Of a stretch of DNA of 64,000 nt, positions 23,433 to 34,963 are shown in pieces (within the stretch, counting starts at the first letter, position 1; each line of letters opens with the position of its first letter). The notes below the pieces were generated by a model. It saw nothing but the letters and a program-made list of their open reading frames with translations, was not told where the DNA came from and ran no database searches. Source of the stretch: Moniliophthora roreri (lineage: Eukaryota; Basidiomycota; Agaricomycetes; Agaricales; Marasmiaceae); the NCBI GenBank assembly GCA_001466705.2, contig LATX02000242.1, positions 186,001 to 250,000 of the forward strand, in the 5' to 3' direction. The position numbers and the translations under genes were made by a program.

Positions 23433-25961
23433 TCAAGTCCATGTTTCCACAGCCTGCACTTGATCAATGAGAGGAGCAGTTTGAGAAGTGTATTCAGGTG
23501 AAAGTGACTATAACATCAAGGCAGTCAGTGATGCTAGTGTCTAAGGTGAAAGTAAGTTGAACTTACCTGTAACCATTCTAATATGCCATTCTTAGCCTCT
23601 ACAGGTAGAATGGGTGGAATTTTTGAAGGAATTAAGTCCAAGAGCTCTGGAAAGGGTCCACCAACATTTAATATCATCAGAATAAAGAATCCTTCTTCCC
23701 ATTCACCAGAGGCCATTGTAGGTGGCCCCTTTGAGGTAGCAAGAATTGCAGAAATGCAAACTGGGCTCCTTATAGCAACTGAGAACTGGACATGATATAC
23801 ATTGTCAAGAGTTGACTCAGTGCATGGCAGAATCAAGCAGGTTAAAGCTGATGGTTCTTGAGTACAGTGACAGTTATTTCCAACTGATAGTGTCTGAAAG
23901 TACTCTGGCTTGAGGGTACCAATGAGATGATGGTTTGTTTTTGCATTATTCTGGGAATCATCCCAGCCATTGAGGAGAAGAAGCTTCACTAAAGCAGTGA
24001 CAACACCATCTAGTGACTCTGCATCAGTGATGTTGGGCTGTGGTGTGATTTGAATGCAGAAGCCTCTTATGTAATCTGAGAAGTATTGTTTTATACCAGT
24101 GTACTTTCTCTGGTCTACCTGAGACTGTCCTCATAATGGTCAGTGATATGATTGCACTGAAATATTAAGCAAACACACTCTGATAGATCTCAGCAGCTGT
24201 TCACATTGCATGAAAAATTGCAGTACCCAGGTTTTGTCAGGCTTCAGGTAGCTACATCCTCTGGACAGCATCTCAATTCCTTGTTGGATATGTGATCTGA
24301 GAATTGTGGTAAAATTGGTGTTTTGAAGAGCATTTATAACTTTGTCATTAAGACCACTTTTGCAACAGTAGCCCCAGTGACACCATGCCACAATGAGAAC
24401 ATTGGATCTACATGCACCATTTATAGTCAATCAACTCTATCTTTATAATAATTTGAACTTACTGTGTATCATTTAACCTTTCTTCATATCCTCCACAAAG
24501 TTGACCATAGTAATCAATTGCATGAAGCATTTGACATGCCAGAAAGCTCCACTGATTCTTCTTATTCCCAACATAAAAGTCATTGGACTGTCCCTTATCA
24601 TGGAGAAAATCTCCAAATGATGCATGAAGAATGTGGATTTCATCATCAGGGCCATTGATGTGAAGAATAGAGTGCATCCCACGTAAAGTTGAAATGACTT
24701 CTCCTGGTAGCAGTAGAAGTGCTCCTATATGTTGTGGTGTTAACTTCAGTTTCACCCTCTGATTCCTATTGAACAGTGTTATTGAGACAATGGCCTGAAG
24801 GATCTTTTGAAGCTTTGAGTGCTGATGATTGGTGGCAAGGATCTGATGGTAGAGGATATCCAAATCATAGAAGGGTGAGGGTGACTCTGGATCTGGATGG
24901 GGACTGGGATGGAGAACAAGCTCCAGCTGGGTACATGGATTGGAGTATTCATCATCCACAAACTTGACAACTGTAGTGGCATAGATGAATTGTCCAGATG
25001 CCTTCTGGACAAGCTCATCAACAACACCAGGTGCTGGCCATGGATCTGGAAATTGGATATGGGAGTTGCGGAGACTCTGGTGTATTCGTGTGAATTCACT
25101 GTTCAGGAAGGTTCTGATGTCATTGCTAGGTTCGAATGTATCATCCAAAGCAACACGACGCAAAAATGGCCGAAAGACATTGGTATTGAAGAACTCCCGG
25201 ATAGCTGGCTCAGGCCTACTGCACAGCAGGGTCTGATAAGGCATTTCCTCAGGCAAAGCAGTTGACATGATCCTGAGGACACGCTGCTGAGCTGGACCTC
25301 CGTCGCACTCGTCCAGACCATCAACAACAAGAAGCCCTCGGCGTCTGCGTACCACTTGAGGAAGTGATCTACAAGGCTCCAGAATCAACTTTGTGAACTG
25401 ATTCTCAAGATTGCCTCGTAAAATGGTGAGATTTTTCCTAATTGCCTGTTTGATAGGCTCACGGAGCTCTGGAATAGACTGTGTGAGCTCATAGGCAATG
25501 GAAAGGAAGATATGTCGGGGGTTGTTTCGATTGGGGTCTGAGCGCGAGAAGAAGAAGCTGGCCACGAGTATATTCTCTGCCAAAGCTGTCTCTGCTATCG
25601 TCTGTGCAATGGCCGATTTGCCTGCACCTGCCGGACCATATAACCATAACATGCGGCGTGACGGTGAGGTATCATGCATCCACTCGACGAGAAGCTTCAG
25701 TACAGCTTTACGAGTGCCTGGGTGACATTGCGGTGGTGGGTACCGTGTTTCGGAGTCCAAGCTCGCCCCTACGTCTTTGATGACATCGTAGAGTGCATCG
25801 AGAGCTGAATTCGGGCCCGCAGGTCAGACAAGAGCCGCTCAGTTGAGATAATATGACTTATGCTCACGGCTCGTCGAATAATATGTGTTGATCATCTGAT
25901 CCCGGCCGACGTTATTGAACTGTCCGCCGTGGATGTTAAAACCTCGAGCATTGGGAAACAT
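23433..25961 (-). CDS. NACHT-type STAND NTPase with N-terminal RDQ motif
   Basis: Five exons: 25868-25961, 24463-25804, 24179-24407, 23567-24118 and 23433-23507; 763 residues. Exon 1 encodes 31 residues with GFNIHGGQFNNVGRDQ, a motif found at the start of many mushroom NACHT proteins and here shared with two other genes. The P-loop GPAGAGKS lies at about residues 88-95 and the Walker B VVDGLDECDG at about 191-200. A typical NACHT helical region follows (TTVVKFVDD, HASFGDFL). No WD40, ankyrin or TPR repeats are visible, so the C-terminal 280 residues are a different, unassigned domain. NACHT proteins act as nucleotide-driven switches in fungal non-self recognition. Nearly all CpG is missing from the gene body while exon 1 and the P-loop region keep theirs. 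Confidence 0.88.
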
Positions 25962-27254
25962 TGCAGATTTGGGTATGTCGAGTGTGCAGATTTAGTGCCA
26001 GACAAGGATGAGACAAGGATGAGAATAGTTGAGGGCCAAGGACGTCGAACACGTTGACACCGCATTGTTCTGCAGCAGTCGTTCACATAAGCTCCTGATA
26101 AGGCTTGATAAAGCCATAGGACATCTTTGCCCCTCAATCACCGACGTCAAGAACGGCCCAAGCCGAGCATACTGCGTCAAGAGTACTGTCGACGAATTCA
26201 TGCAATGACCTATGCAAAGTCACGGTGTGTACTAGTCTTTAGTGGTATGATCCCCGGGCCTCAGACACATGGATCAGCGTCCAATTCAGGCTACAACCTT
26301 TTCTCATCGTGCTCTACATGCCGATTCACAGGGGTTCCCCCGGAGGTATGGCTCCCAACACGTGGAACCCTAAGCTCTTGCGAGACACAAGGTAGTTTTC
26401 ATCTCTGGTGTGAAGATGGATCAGATTATCGGCACAGCCTTATAGCGTACAGCACTGGATAAAACATGTGGCGCAAAGCGTCTGCGTTCGAATGCTGAGG
26501 CTAGCATGCTACATGACAACATATTGAGCTGCTTGATGCGAAAGGAATAGCTTTTCATGTTGTCCTCTTTATCCGATTCAGAGGTTTTCGAAACGAGGAG
26601 AGAAGGTATGTTAATGAGCGTCAATAAGGTGGGATAAGCAGCAGAGCAGGGAAATCTGCTTACTTCCGAGTTCCCGCTGGTGAACGGTTCTGAATCAGAC
26701 GTAAAGCTTAATCTGGAGGTGTGATCTTCAGTCCTTTTGAGGGAAAAACGAACTAGTTTCATTGAATGAAGGATTGGAAATGTACCATGCGAACAGTGTT
26801 GCTCGATGTTAGCCTAGTTTGGTGCGCAGCTGTGCACTCGCGTACGGGTATCTCATCTCGAGTCTTAGACCCTGGAGAACATTGAGAAGAACGAATGTGC
26901 GGAACGAGGACAAGAGGCACCTGATTGGCGCTGGCGCATGCCAAAATGTCTTATCTCTCGTCTCCTATGCTACTACTCAAGATATCGCAACTCTCCAGTG
27001 CTTTCCTCCCAAGAACGCGTCATTTCCATGGTCAAACGGACTCGACAGAATGATTTCCTCAAAGGTAACATAGTTCTCTTTCATGGAACGTCCGTGAATG
27101 CTGACGCAGAAAGTTTGCAGCTTCGAGAACGAACACATCGACAGCATTACACCAAATCAGCCGAATTTCCATATGCCTCTGTTGAATTGCCTTGGCAAGC
27201 TGCATAGAAGAATTTCACTCACATCACCTAAAAAGGACCACGACTCCTTCCTCG
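25962..27254. other. Intergenic with left copy of a degenerate duplicated segment
   Basis: Promoter side of the NACHT gene, then from about 26,780 sequence that reappears near 32,560-33,345 (GCTCGATGTT at 26801 and 32584; TGATTGGCGCTGGCGC in both). The two copies keep a readable peptide pattern, NAD.ES.QL.ERT.RQH, so part of it may once have been coding. No intact gene supported. Confidence 0.55.
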
Positions 27255-27575
27255 ATGCCAACGCCGATGCCTCCTGCACTAATACTCTTTTTCTGTCCTC
27301 CCGTTCTTCTTGGCATCTCCTGGTCCGTTCTGCTGCTTATCCACCCTCGCCCACCCGATGATTCATATTTTGCTCTCGACAACTTCGCCTCGTTCCAGGA
27401 TTGGGTTTTGCGGAGATACGAGTACCACGGATTCACAGAGATCGGAAGGTATTTTGTAATGTCTTTATTACCTGTTTTCAAGAGCTGATGCACATCCAGA
27501 GTAGTATTTTCATGCCAACACCGCCACGAGAATCAGGCCTTTCCCTGCGATAAGCGACTACCGCAATGAAGCATG
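26780..27575 (+). repeat. Direct repeat, copy A (partner near 32,560-33,345)
   Basis: Roughly 0.75 kb, aligned by eye with copy B 5.8 kb downstream. Shared landmarks in order are GCTCGATGTT, GATTGGCGCTGGCGC, a GTGAA(T/C)GCTGAC block, ATCGACAGCA, GAGCTGATG and ATAAGCGA. Identity is patchy, so the duplication is old. Boundaries are approximate. Confidence 0.6.
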
Positions 27576-28647
27576 CACCATACGTATCAACCCCTCTCCT
27601 TCAAGGACCTATATGGCGGCTGGCAACCCCTAGGCTGTAGCTGGCTTTTCCTTCCGTCGATTATGGATCACCTATGGTCCCGTTGAGTTGTGTTTCACCG
27701 AGGCTTGAGTTCACAGAGATTAGTTTGAGGGGAGAGGTTGGACGATATCAATAATCGGGAGGCGTGTATTTCACTCCTTCCCATTTTCATGAGCTGACCC
27801 AGACGCTGAGCAGCTCTCTCACTGACAACACTTCCGGACGTCATATTTGCCCCCACCGACCCACGCTCCTTAGTTCTCCCTACTATTTCGAAGAAGCCGT
27901 CTTAACTCGTCGATCCACATATCGTCGGCCATGCTGCAGATACATCATGTGCTGTGATAGGCCTGGCTATGTTCTTCCTTGATCACTATGAGGAGACACT
28001 CGAGCGAAAGTGCGTCTACTGGATGCCCTTGGGCGAATTGGTGCTGATCGAGGAGACGTATAGATGTTTTCATGACGACTGCGCCGAAACGGAGACTTCA
28101 ACGTATACTGTTGATATCGGTGTTCGAAACGAGAGGTACGTTCTTCTTAGCCTATCCCGCCACTCCATCAGACTCACGGAACCTTAGGCCTCGCAGAAGC
28201 GGATATATACCAACTTTGTCCAAGAAGAATGGCACCGAGATGCTTTGGGGTTTGCGATGGCGAAACTGATGACACAGCTTTTACTCCGGAAGGAGGTCTT
28301 CCGACGAGAAGTCACTGGTAATGGGAATGAGAGCAGGGTACCCGGAATGCGGCAGGATACGGTAAGCTTTCCTGCGTTCTGTTCATTTTAGCAGAAAAAG
28401 TTGACAAAATCCGCAATGCCTAGTATAGCTGATGATTCCTCGAGAACCCCCGCGATGGTTGCACCCAGTGGAATGTCGACGTTTTGACTTACTGAAGCTT
28501 ACCGAATTGGTCTGGCGAGGGTTCGAACGATCACAAATAACGTCAAACTCCCAAACTTCCGATTCACCGAATACCAACAGGGCTCAATTTCAGAATCAAC
28601 CGATTTTTGCTCGCCAGTTCGTGTCAGTCAGCTTCGCCTTCGACTAG
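27255..28647 (+). pseudogene. Decayed gene with N-terminal hydrophobic segment
   Basis: From ATG 27255 a frame encodes a hydrophobic anchor (PPALILFFCPPVLLGISW), then DDSYFALDNF and FQDWVLRRYE. After a normal-looking intron (27449-27499) the readable sequence changes frame several times: near 27,505, near 27,595 (before LYGGWQPLGCSW) and near 27,925 (before VIGLAMFFLDHYEE). The last part (PRWLHPVECRRFDLLKL) ends at TAG 28645-28647. The spread of sensible peptide over three frames shows a once-coding gene, probably a single-pass membrane protein. The family was not recognised. Confidence 0.6.
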
Positions 28648-29752
28648 ACGTGCTCCCGATCACAGTTGAGGATGTCTATAGGCCTGTAGGACTACTATTG
28701 TTGCGTGTCCGAATACTTGAAACGATTAATAGAATATTATTTTGTGTCAAAGTCTCTATGATATATACCGAGCGAGCGACAATAGCCGATGATATGGACA
28801 CGGAGATAGTTGCTACTGAGTACTGAGTACTAGCAGCGGCGCTCTACCGGTGATAGGTCTCCCTTTCTCTTCTTATTCGTTATCCTGTAGCCTTCGGTCG
28901 TGAAACTAAGGTTCAGGTATGGTGCCGGAGGAACAGTAGAGACCGACTGCTGAAGTCAAAGCTGGATGGAGGAGCTCGATAGTCAGGCGGATAACGATGT
29001 CTTCGTTGGGCAGCGGGCTAGTTTGTGAATGAGGGCGTTTAAAGCCCAAGATGTATTCCGCCAGATGATGATCTTTGTCTGGCGATTGGACTACGTTGCG
29101 TACTGGCAATCGAGCGTGAAGCGAGTAGTTAAGTGCCTTCTGTGAATTTTACTTGGGACGGTAAACCTGATAGTTAGCTTCAGGTACTAGGTGCAGAGGA
29201 TGACCGAGAGGTACTGGAACATAGTTCCTTCGATTCAACCTGAGCCTTCGTTTGAGAGAGAGCTGTGGAGTCCAGAACGAGTGGTATTGCTGTCGTGGTC
29301 GTCATGGTCGTGATGAGCGTCAATGACAAACACTCACAAGCGCGTTTAGCTTGCTCTCCAAACTACCATCACGTTCAGGCTCTGATTTCAAATTCATGAT
29401 ATAGCTCAAGCACTCTATGCGTATGTCTGAGATAGAGCGGTCTGTTGAGGAGATACGCTAACGAGAGAAGGTGTTTGTCAGGTTCAGATTTGAGAAGCCG
29501 AATATCAGTTTCTACTATCAAGGTGCGCGTCCCAGGAGTCTCTAGAGCGAAGTATTGCTGATACAGGCCGGGTATGGATTGCTTTGCGAAGTCTACGCCG
29601 ATGCTTTTGATATCCCCTCTTTAGCCTGTCTCATTATCGGACTCATGTAACCTTACGACGAGGGCTTTAACAATCACGATCATTGCCAAAATTCGCAACC
29701 TTACGATTCACCGATTACCCCTGAAGGCCAACGCGAGAGCTGCTAAGGGTTA
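28648..29752. other. Intergenic, no gene seen
   Basis: About 1.1 kb without a convincing frame. A short duplicated word (GAGTACTGAGTACT near 28,820) is the only local structure noticed. Confidence 0.5.
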
Positions 29753-30539
29753 CTAGCAACACTCCGCCTTCTTCGCAATTTCTTGGCGCACTTGCTTGAA
29801 GATTAGCGCAGCACTACGAACCCTCTCTATAAACTCTTCATTAATGGGAACAGTCTCCGGCTGTAGTCGGGGTGGTTTCCCAGAGTGCGAGTTCTGCTTC
29901 AGGTGGATACCGTCGCGAAAGACACCCCAGTCATCCCATGCTGTCAACCATTCAATGTCCTTGGCGTTGATACCCGGATAACAACCATTCCTTAATCTTC
30001 TTCGTATCTTCATCCTCCGCCAACGTAGGCTTCTCTTGTCTCGGTTAAGAGCGCCAAAGAACTCGGAGGCGAAAAGAACACCATTGGCAATCATGTTGGG
30101 GTCGGGAGGGTATTTGGATGTATAATGGAACCACAGAGGACGTCGTCGCGATTGTTTCGTGCAAGCCAGTCGTTGAGTGGTCGATCACAGCGGTAGTCGT
30201 CGATGTCTTTGCAGAGTACCCTACGTTTCACGCAGAAGAACATAGACGACAAAGGCATGAAATAACCCCCCCCGAGATAGCATTTGATACGCCGTGAAGT
30301 AGGTCCGGATCAGAGCTTGCACTGAGAAGAGATACTGATGAATACTTGCCATAGCTATCAAGGTTCGTCTCTAAGGGTACTAGGTGATCATGAGTAGAGG
30401 CTACAGTCGATGACTTGCATTCGGGAGAGGCGCCGCATCCCGCATCGGCCTGGGGACCTGTGTCACTTCCTCCTCCTTCCTTGCCCTCACGCCGGATAAA
30501 TAGGCTCAAAAAGCATCGCTCTGCACTGAGCACGGACAC
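29753..30539 (-). pseudogene. Broken gene of unknown family
   Basis: Read from 30539, a first frame (about 90 codons) runs into a G8 tract (C8 on the plus strand near 30,267). After it a shifted frame reads FMPLSSMFFCVKRRVLC and DRPLNDWLARNN. Near 30,130 another shift leads into the frame 30094-29753 (FHYTSKYPPDPN, FASEFFGALNRDKRSLRW, DIEWLTAWDDWGV). All pieces are collinear on one strand, so this is one gene with two frame breaks. The G8 break could also be a sequencing error. No known domain recognised. Confidence 0.5.
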
Positions 30540-30775
30540 TTATACTAAGAATTCACGCTCTGACAGTGACGACTGTGTACGTATGACACGATGTAGCATC
30601 ATGGAGTTCTCGTTTGTGATGCGTATTCCTGTACCTCACGATACGATTGAGAGGAATCATAATTAGCTCGCTTGCGAGGGTGCTTTGTTAGTACGTAACG
30701 GGCTGTTGACTCAAAGTTCGGAGCCAGAAACCACTTACTTTTCGCCCATCTTGCTCTCTCTAATATCTATCCAGC

Positions 30776-31628
30776 ATGGAGATGTCAAAGGTAGTTTTCG
30801 ACGTCTATGAACGATACAAAGACGACCCTCTCAAAGTCCATAAACGGGACGACGAAACCGAGGCGACCTGGCAACAAAGGATCTGCGACGACGGCGCCGG
30901 TGCCACTGGGACCGTCACTCTCCCCCAAGAAACGAGAGACTTTCTCAGAGGATTGAAGCCAGGCCAAACCAAAGAAGAATGGGAGGCAACCTTCCAAGTC
31001 AATCTGCAAGTTAACCGACGCAACTCGGGGATGCTCAGTATGTACGTAGAGTTCACGTTCAACTCTGAGGTCAAAAGAGTAGTGGATGCTGACTATTTCT
31101 TCAAGTACCGCACCTGGCGCTACCAATTCATCGATTACTCTTGGTGAACACAATCAAGTAGAGAAGGGATCTGAACAGCCTCGAAACGCGAGGGCAGGTA
31201 CCATGGTCATTAAATGTAAGCTATCATACTTCCGCCACTTCACAGTCCGCTCATACACTACGTTACTTGAAGTGACGGACAAGCAGTTCGATGATTTGTT
31301 GAACGTTGTGAAGGAAGCCTGCGAGAGCCAGAAACAGAATCTTTACGTCCCCATGCGGCAAATGCAGTCTGACATATCTGCTACGAGAGGAGACATGGCC
31401 CGCGTGTCTACCAAGGTTAAAAATATGGCAGAGGAGGTTAATAAGATGACGGGAGAGGTCAGAAACTTGGCAACCAATATCAAGGAGCTCTGCGATAACC
31501 TCAAACCGGCCATCGGGATGCTCACCGCCTCCGTCGAAATGCAAAAAGCCACCGCATCAGCTTCGCAGCAGGACCAACATCTGAAGCCTACAATCGAACG
31601 CTACATAGCGGACAATACCGGCCGATGA
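30776..31628 (+). CDS. Small coiled-coil protein, paralogue of the 6.1-7.6 kb gene
   Basis: Three exons: 30776-31041, 31106-31215 and 31273-31628; 243 residues, phases consistent, with donors GTACGT and GTAAGC. Residues 1-87 match the N-terminal module of the gene at 6077-7637 (YERY, W..RI, LP.ET, RG.K.GQ..EEW, VNR). Residues about 130-225 are a second, unrelated coiled coil with repeating M/V/L spacing, resembling laminin- or SNARE-like helices only in character. There is no membrane segment and no signal peptide. Function unknown. The shared module joined to different coiled coils suggests a family of adaptor-like proteins (inference). Confidence 0.75.
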
Positions 31629-34600
31629 AGGAATGGGTTATGGTCGCGTCTTCTGGGTAAGGGGCAGGCAGGTTTCACGGTCGGAGATGCAACTATACTA
31701 TTTCTTCCGAGATAGCGATCCCACAGACGAAGATTACCTCTTGTCACTCAATCCTTCTGTGCGTCCGTGCACGTCTGTTATTTCTTGATGATTGTTTAGA
31801 CACTCGATATTCTGTTTGTATAATGTTTTCGATGAAACAGCAGCCACTGAGCATGCTTTCGATGTAATATTTAGTGGTCATAACTTGATGCGTCTAGGAA
31901 CACAACTTGATACCTCGAATCGTGATATTTTGCGAAAAAAACAGGGACGCTGCTCGGTTCATGAGTCTGGTGTAGTTGTAAGATGAGCTGGGAGCGTACC
32001 GCGTGGTTGACACCAATGTTAATGGGTATTACCAGGACATTGATAAAACTAAAGCAATCTCATTCGTCAGCGCCAACCCGCTCAGAGACACTCAGAAAAC
32101 GCACCTCTGATGAAGCCCGTAAATAACCAACGCCCTCTCATTAAGATATCTCCTCGCCGGATCGCTCCTTTCCGGACTAAAGAAAAGGGCTTTTGCCTCA
32201 GTTCAGCACATGGCGTATTCAGATCATGGTCGATGAAAAGGAAAGCGGCGTTATGAGTGCACATTGACAGAGTAAGATGGCGGTAGCGTGAAGCATGGGG
32301 CCAGCTTGGTTCGTCACTTATGATATGCATCCGGGGTATGGGTACTGCTTAGCGTTTGCGTCAGTTCGTCCGGATGTGAGAAGGAGAGTCGGAATACCTC
32401 CATAATCTATCTCTGACCCACGCCTCTGCTAATCCCCATTCAGGTGACACCAGGACGCATTATAGCAGCCGTTGATCCTGGGAGTGGGTACTGTGGAGCC
32501 AGTTGTGTAGAGCATACGATGTATTTTGGGGTTTGGTGTAGCGAGTCTTGCTTTGAAGCTATTGCGGTAATTTTATCCATGTCGCTCGATGTTGGCCCAG
32601 TTCGGTGCACCGCTGTGCTGTCACGTAGAGGTATCCCAATTAGAGCGGGTGTTCAAGTTTGCTTTGCTGAGCCTCAGTCGAGAAAGCTGGAGTTAGATGG
32701 GGAACATAGAGAATCAAATACATAACGAACGCGAGGAACAACGACAAAGAGAGCTGATTGGCGCTGGCGCGTGGTTCTAATCCTACATGGTCTCACATTC
32801 TCTTTTGCTATTCAAGACCCGGAGAAACACGTACCCTCTCAAATCGCTGTTGCCTGCGTTGAACGACATATCTGCCGAAACCGAATAGGCTCAATCAACC
32901 AGCTATAGCCTACGATACCAGATGGAACGATTTTGGCTCAGACGGCGGGGAGGTTTTCAAGTGTTGAAGGTCAATTCTTTTTCATGGAAACATTCGTGAA
33001 CGCTGACTCAGAAAGTCAACAGCTCCAAGAAAGGACATATCGACAGCACTCTACAGCCAACCGGCCGAATTTCCGTACGCCCAATGATTCGTTGCCTGCT
33101 CTCCTTACGATACACGTTCTTGGATTGGGTGACTGCCAATTCATCTCATACCCCACTCGCTTGCAGCCTGAATCGCGTCTGGCAGAAGTGTGAGTTCCAC
33201 CGAGTCAAAGATTCGGAGGGTACGTTTCAACGCCCTGCCTTTTTTTCATGAGCTGATGAAATGCTTAGTATCTTCAACAACTCACCACAGGGATCGGTAT
33301 TTATCCTTGCTATAAGCGAACACTGCATCAAACCATGTCCCAGGTATCGACTCCTTCCTCCCAAGTATTGAAAAAAAAACCGGCACCAGTGTGACTACTA
33401 GGCAGGCGAGGAGACAATGGTGTCAAGTGTTTGGTGCCGAATTACTGCAGCGGTGCGATTTCTGAGTATCTTTGAGTGAATTGGTGTCATTAAACAAGAT
33501 CTACGGACGTTTCATGAACAGCAGAGGCGGTAATTTCATCGTGTGCCGATCTGGTGGTACGCTTCTAACATGTCTTCCCACAACCATACCGGACTCACGA
33601 ACCTCGTAGACCTCAACACCTATAACTGCGGTTATCACACCAGCAAACGATGGCTCACAGGACTATGCCTAGAGACAGGATGGGGTTACAGTAAGCCTTC
33701 TCTCTTCGCTATTTGGGGTACAGGGTGCTGATAAGCAATAGCAACAGCTTCAAAGCCGAATACGGCCGTCGATATCGAAGGTTCGCCCTCCCAGGCTACC
33801 CACATCTTGTACTTCTAATCCACATATGCAACACCGATGACAGTTTCTCCCGTTGTGAGGCATTCCTGCCGAGCAGTGTAGTATAGATTGTTTGAGCGCG
33901 GGAGTGGTTGAATTGGACTTGCAAGCTATGTTCACGCTCTTGTATTTACTTTCCCCGTTTGTGCTGAACGAAGCTGGATTATCGCGTTCCATTCAGGTGC
34001 ACCCCGTCTAATCGCCTCCCGCTGATATTCATAGGAAGTACCAACATATTCCTCAGTGGAGTAACAGAAGAAGTGACAGGTCAGGTACGTTCTCTCTTGT
34101 TCGTTGCTCCATTTTTATGTCGGGTGCCTGCGGCGTTCGTTATGTCAAATGCTTTGCTTTCTCTGAACCTCTTCCCTTCAAGAACGTGCGCTAACAAACC
34201 TTGTTGTGCAACTGCTTTACTAAATCCCGAGAGGTGAACAGCAGAGGTATGAGCTCCATGGAGTCAAGGAGATTAGACGGGATTCGGGTGTGTTTCCATT
34301 GCTGTTCTCCGAGCTGACGCAGATGCCGAGTATCAAGTGGTAGCCTCTCGCTCTAGCACCCACCCGATACTCGCCCAACGACGCTCCGACCTCCCGCACA
34401 TACCATGACAATCACCAACTGAAGGTCTTCTGTTGTGGATTCTTTTTCTACGAAGCCTCACCTTTGGGAACAATATGTTTTCATTTATCATCAGGTGCTG
34501 TATTTACAACATAAGAATAGTGGAAGTGCTGTGATATAGCGGATAAACATGACGTGCGGAATAGAGGAAGCTTTGTGCTCAACGTTGATTAAGCGGTTAA

Positions 34601-34963
34601 TGTAACATTCGTGCAATAATTAAACGTTATCTATACTTACGCGGAACCATTCGACGCGTCATTGGTCGCTGCGGCGCTGTTTAGTTGTGTTTACAGCGAG
34701 GAATCCATGCCGCCCTGGCACGTGCCCACTTACATCCCTGGTTGCCTCTTGCGCTCATCGTCGTCGTCCGGTCGTCGTTGCCATCTTCTTCATCATCTCC
34801 GCCGTCGTCCAAAAGAAACGCTCGCCGCTGGGATCGACGACGGCGCAGAACAAAAAAAAGGCTTTTTTTCTTCATTAACTCTTTTAATGACCTTTTAATT
34901 CCCCTTGTCCCCGCCCTATTTTTTTTTTGTTCGCCATCGACGCAGCCGCTCCTTTTGTTTTGA
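31629..34963. other. Gene-poor region with right copy of the duplicated segment and the promoter of the next gene
   Basis: No intact gene. Copy B of the direct repeat lies at about 32,560-33,345. A short plus frame at 33570-33731 (from an ATG near 33,570 to a GTAAGC donor) might be an exon, but has no partner. The final 300 bp are rich in T-runs and CGTCG words and belong to the 5' side of the large gene at 34964. Confidence 0.5.
32560..33345 (+). repeat. Direct repeat, copy B (partner 26,780-27,575)
   Basis: The more decayed copy of the segment near 26.8 kb, in the same orientation. It holds the equivalent of the intron end (GAGCTGATG) and the ATAAGCGA block of the pseudogene, but its coding frame is largely lost. 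Boundaries approximate. Confidence 0.55.
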
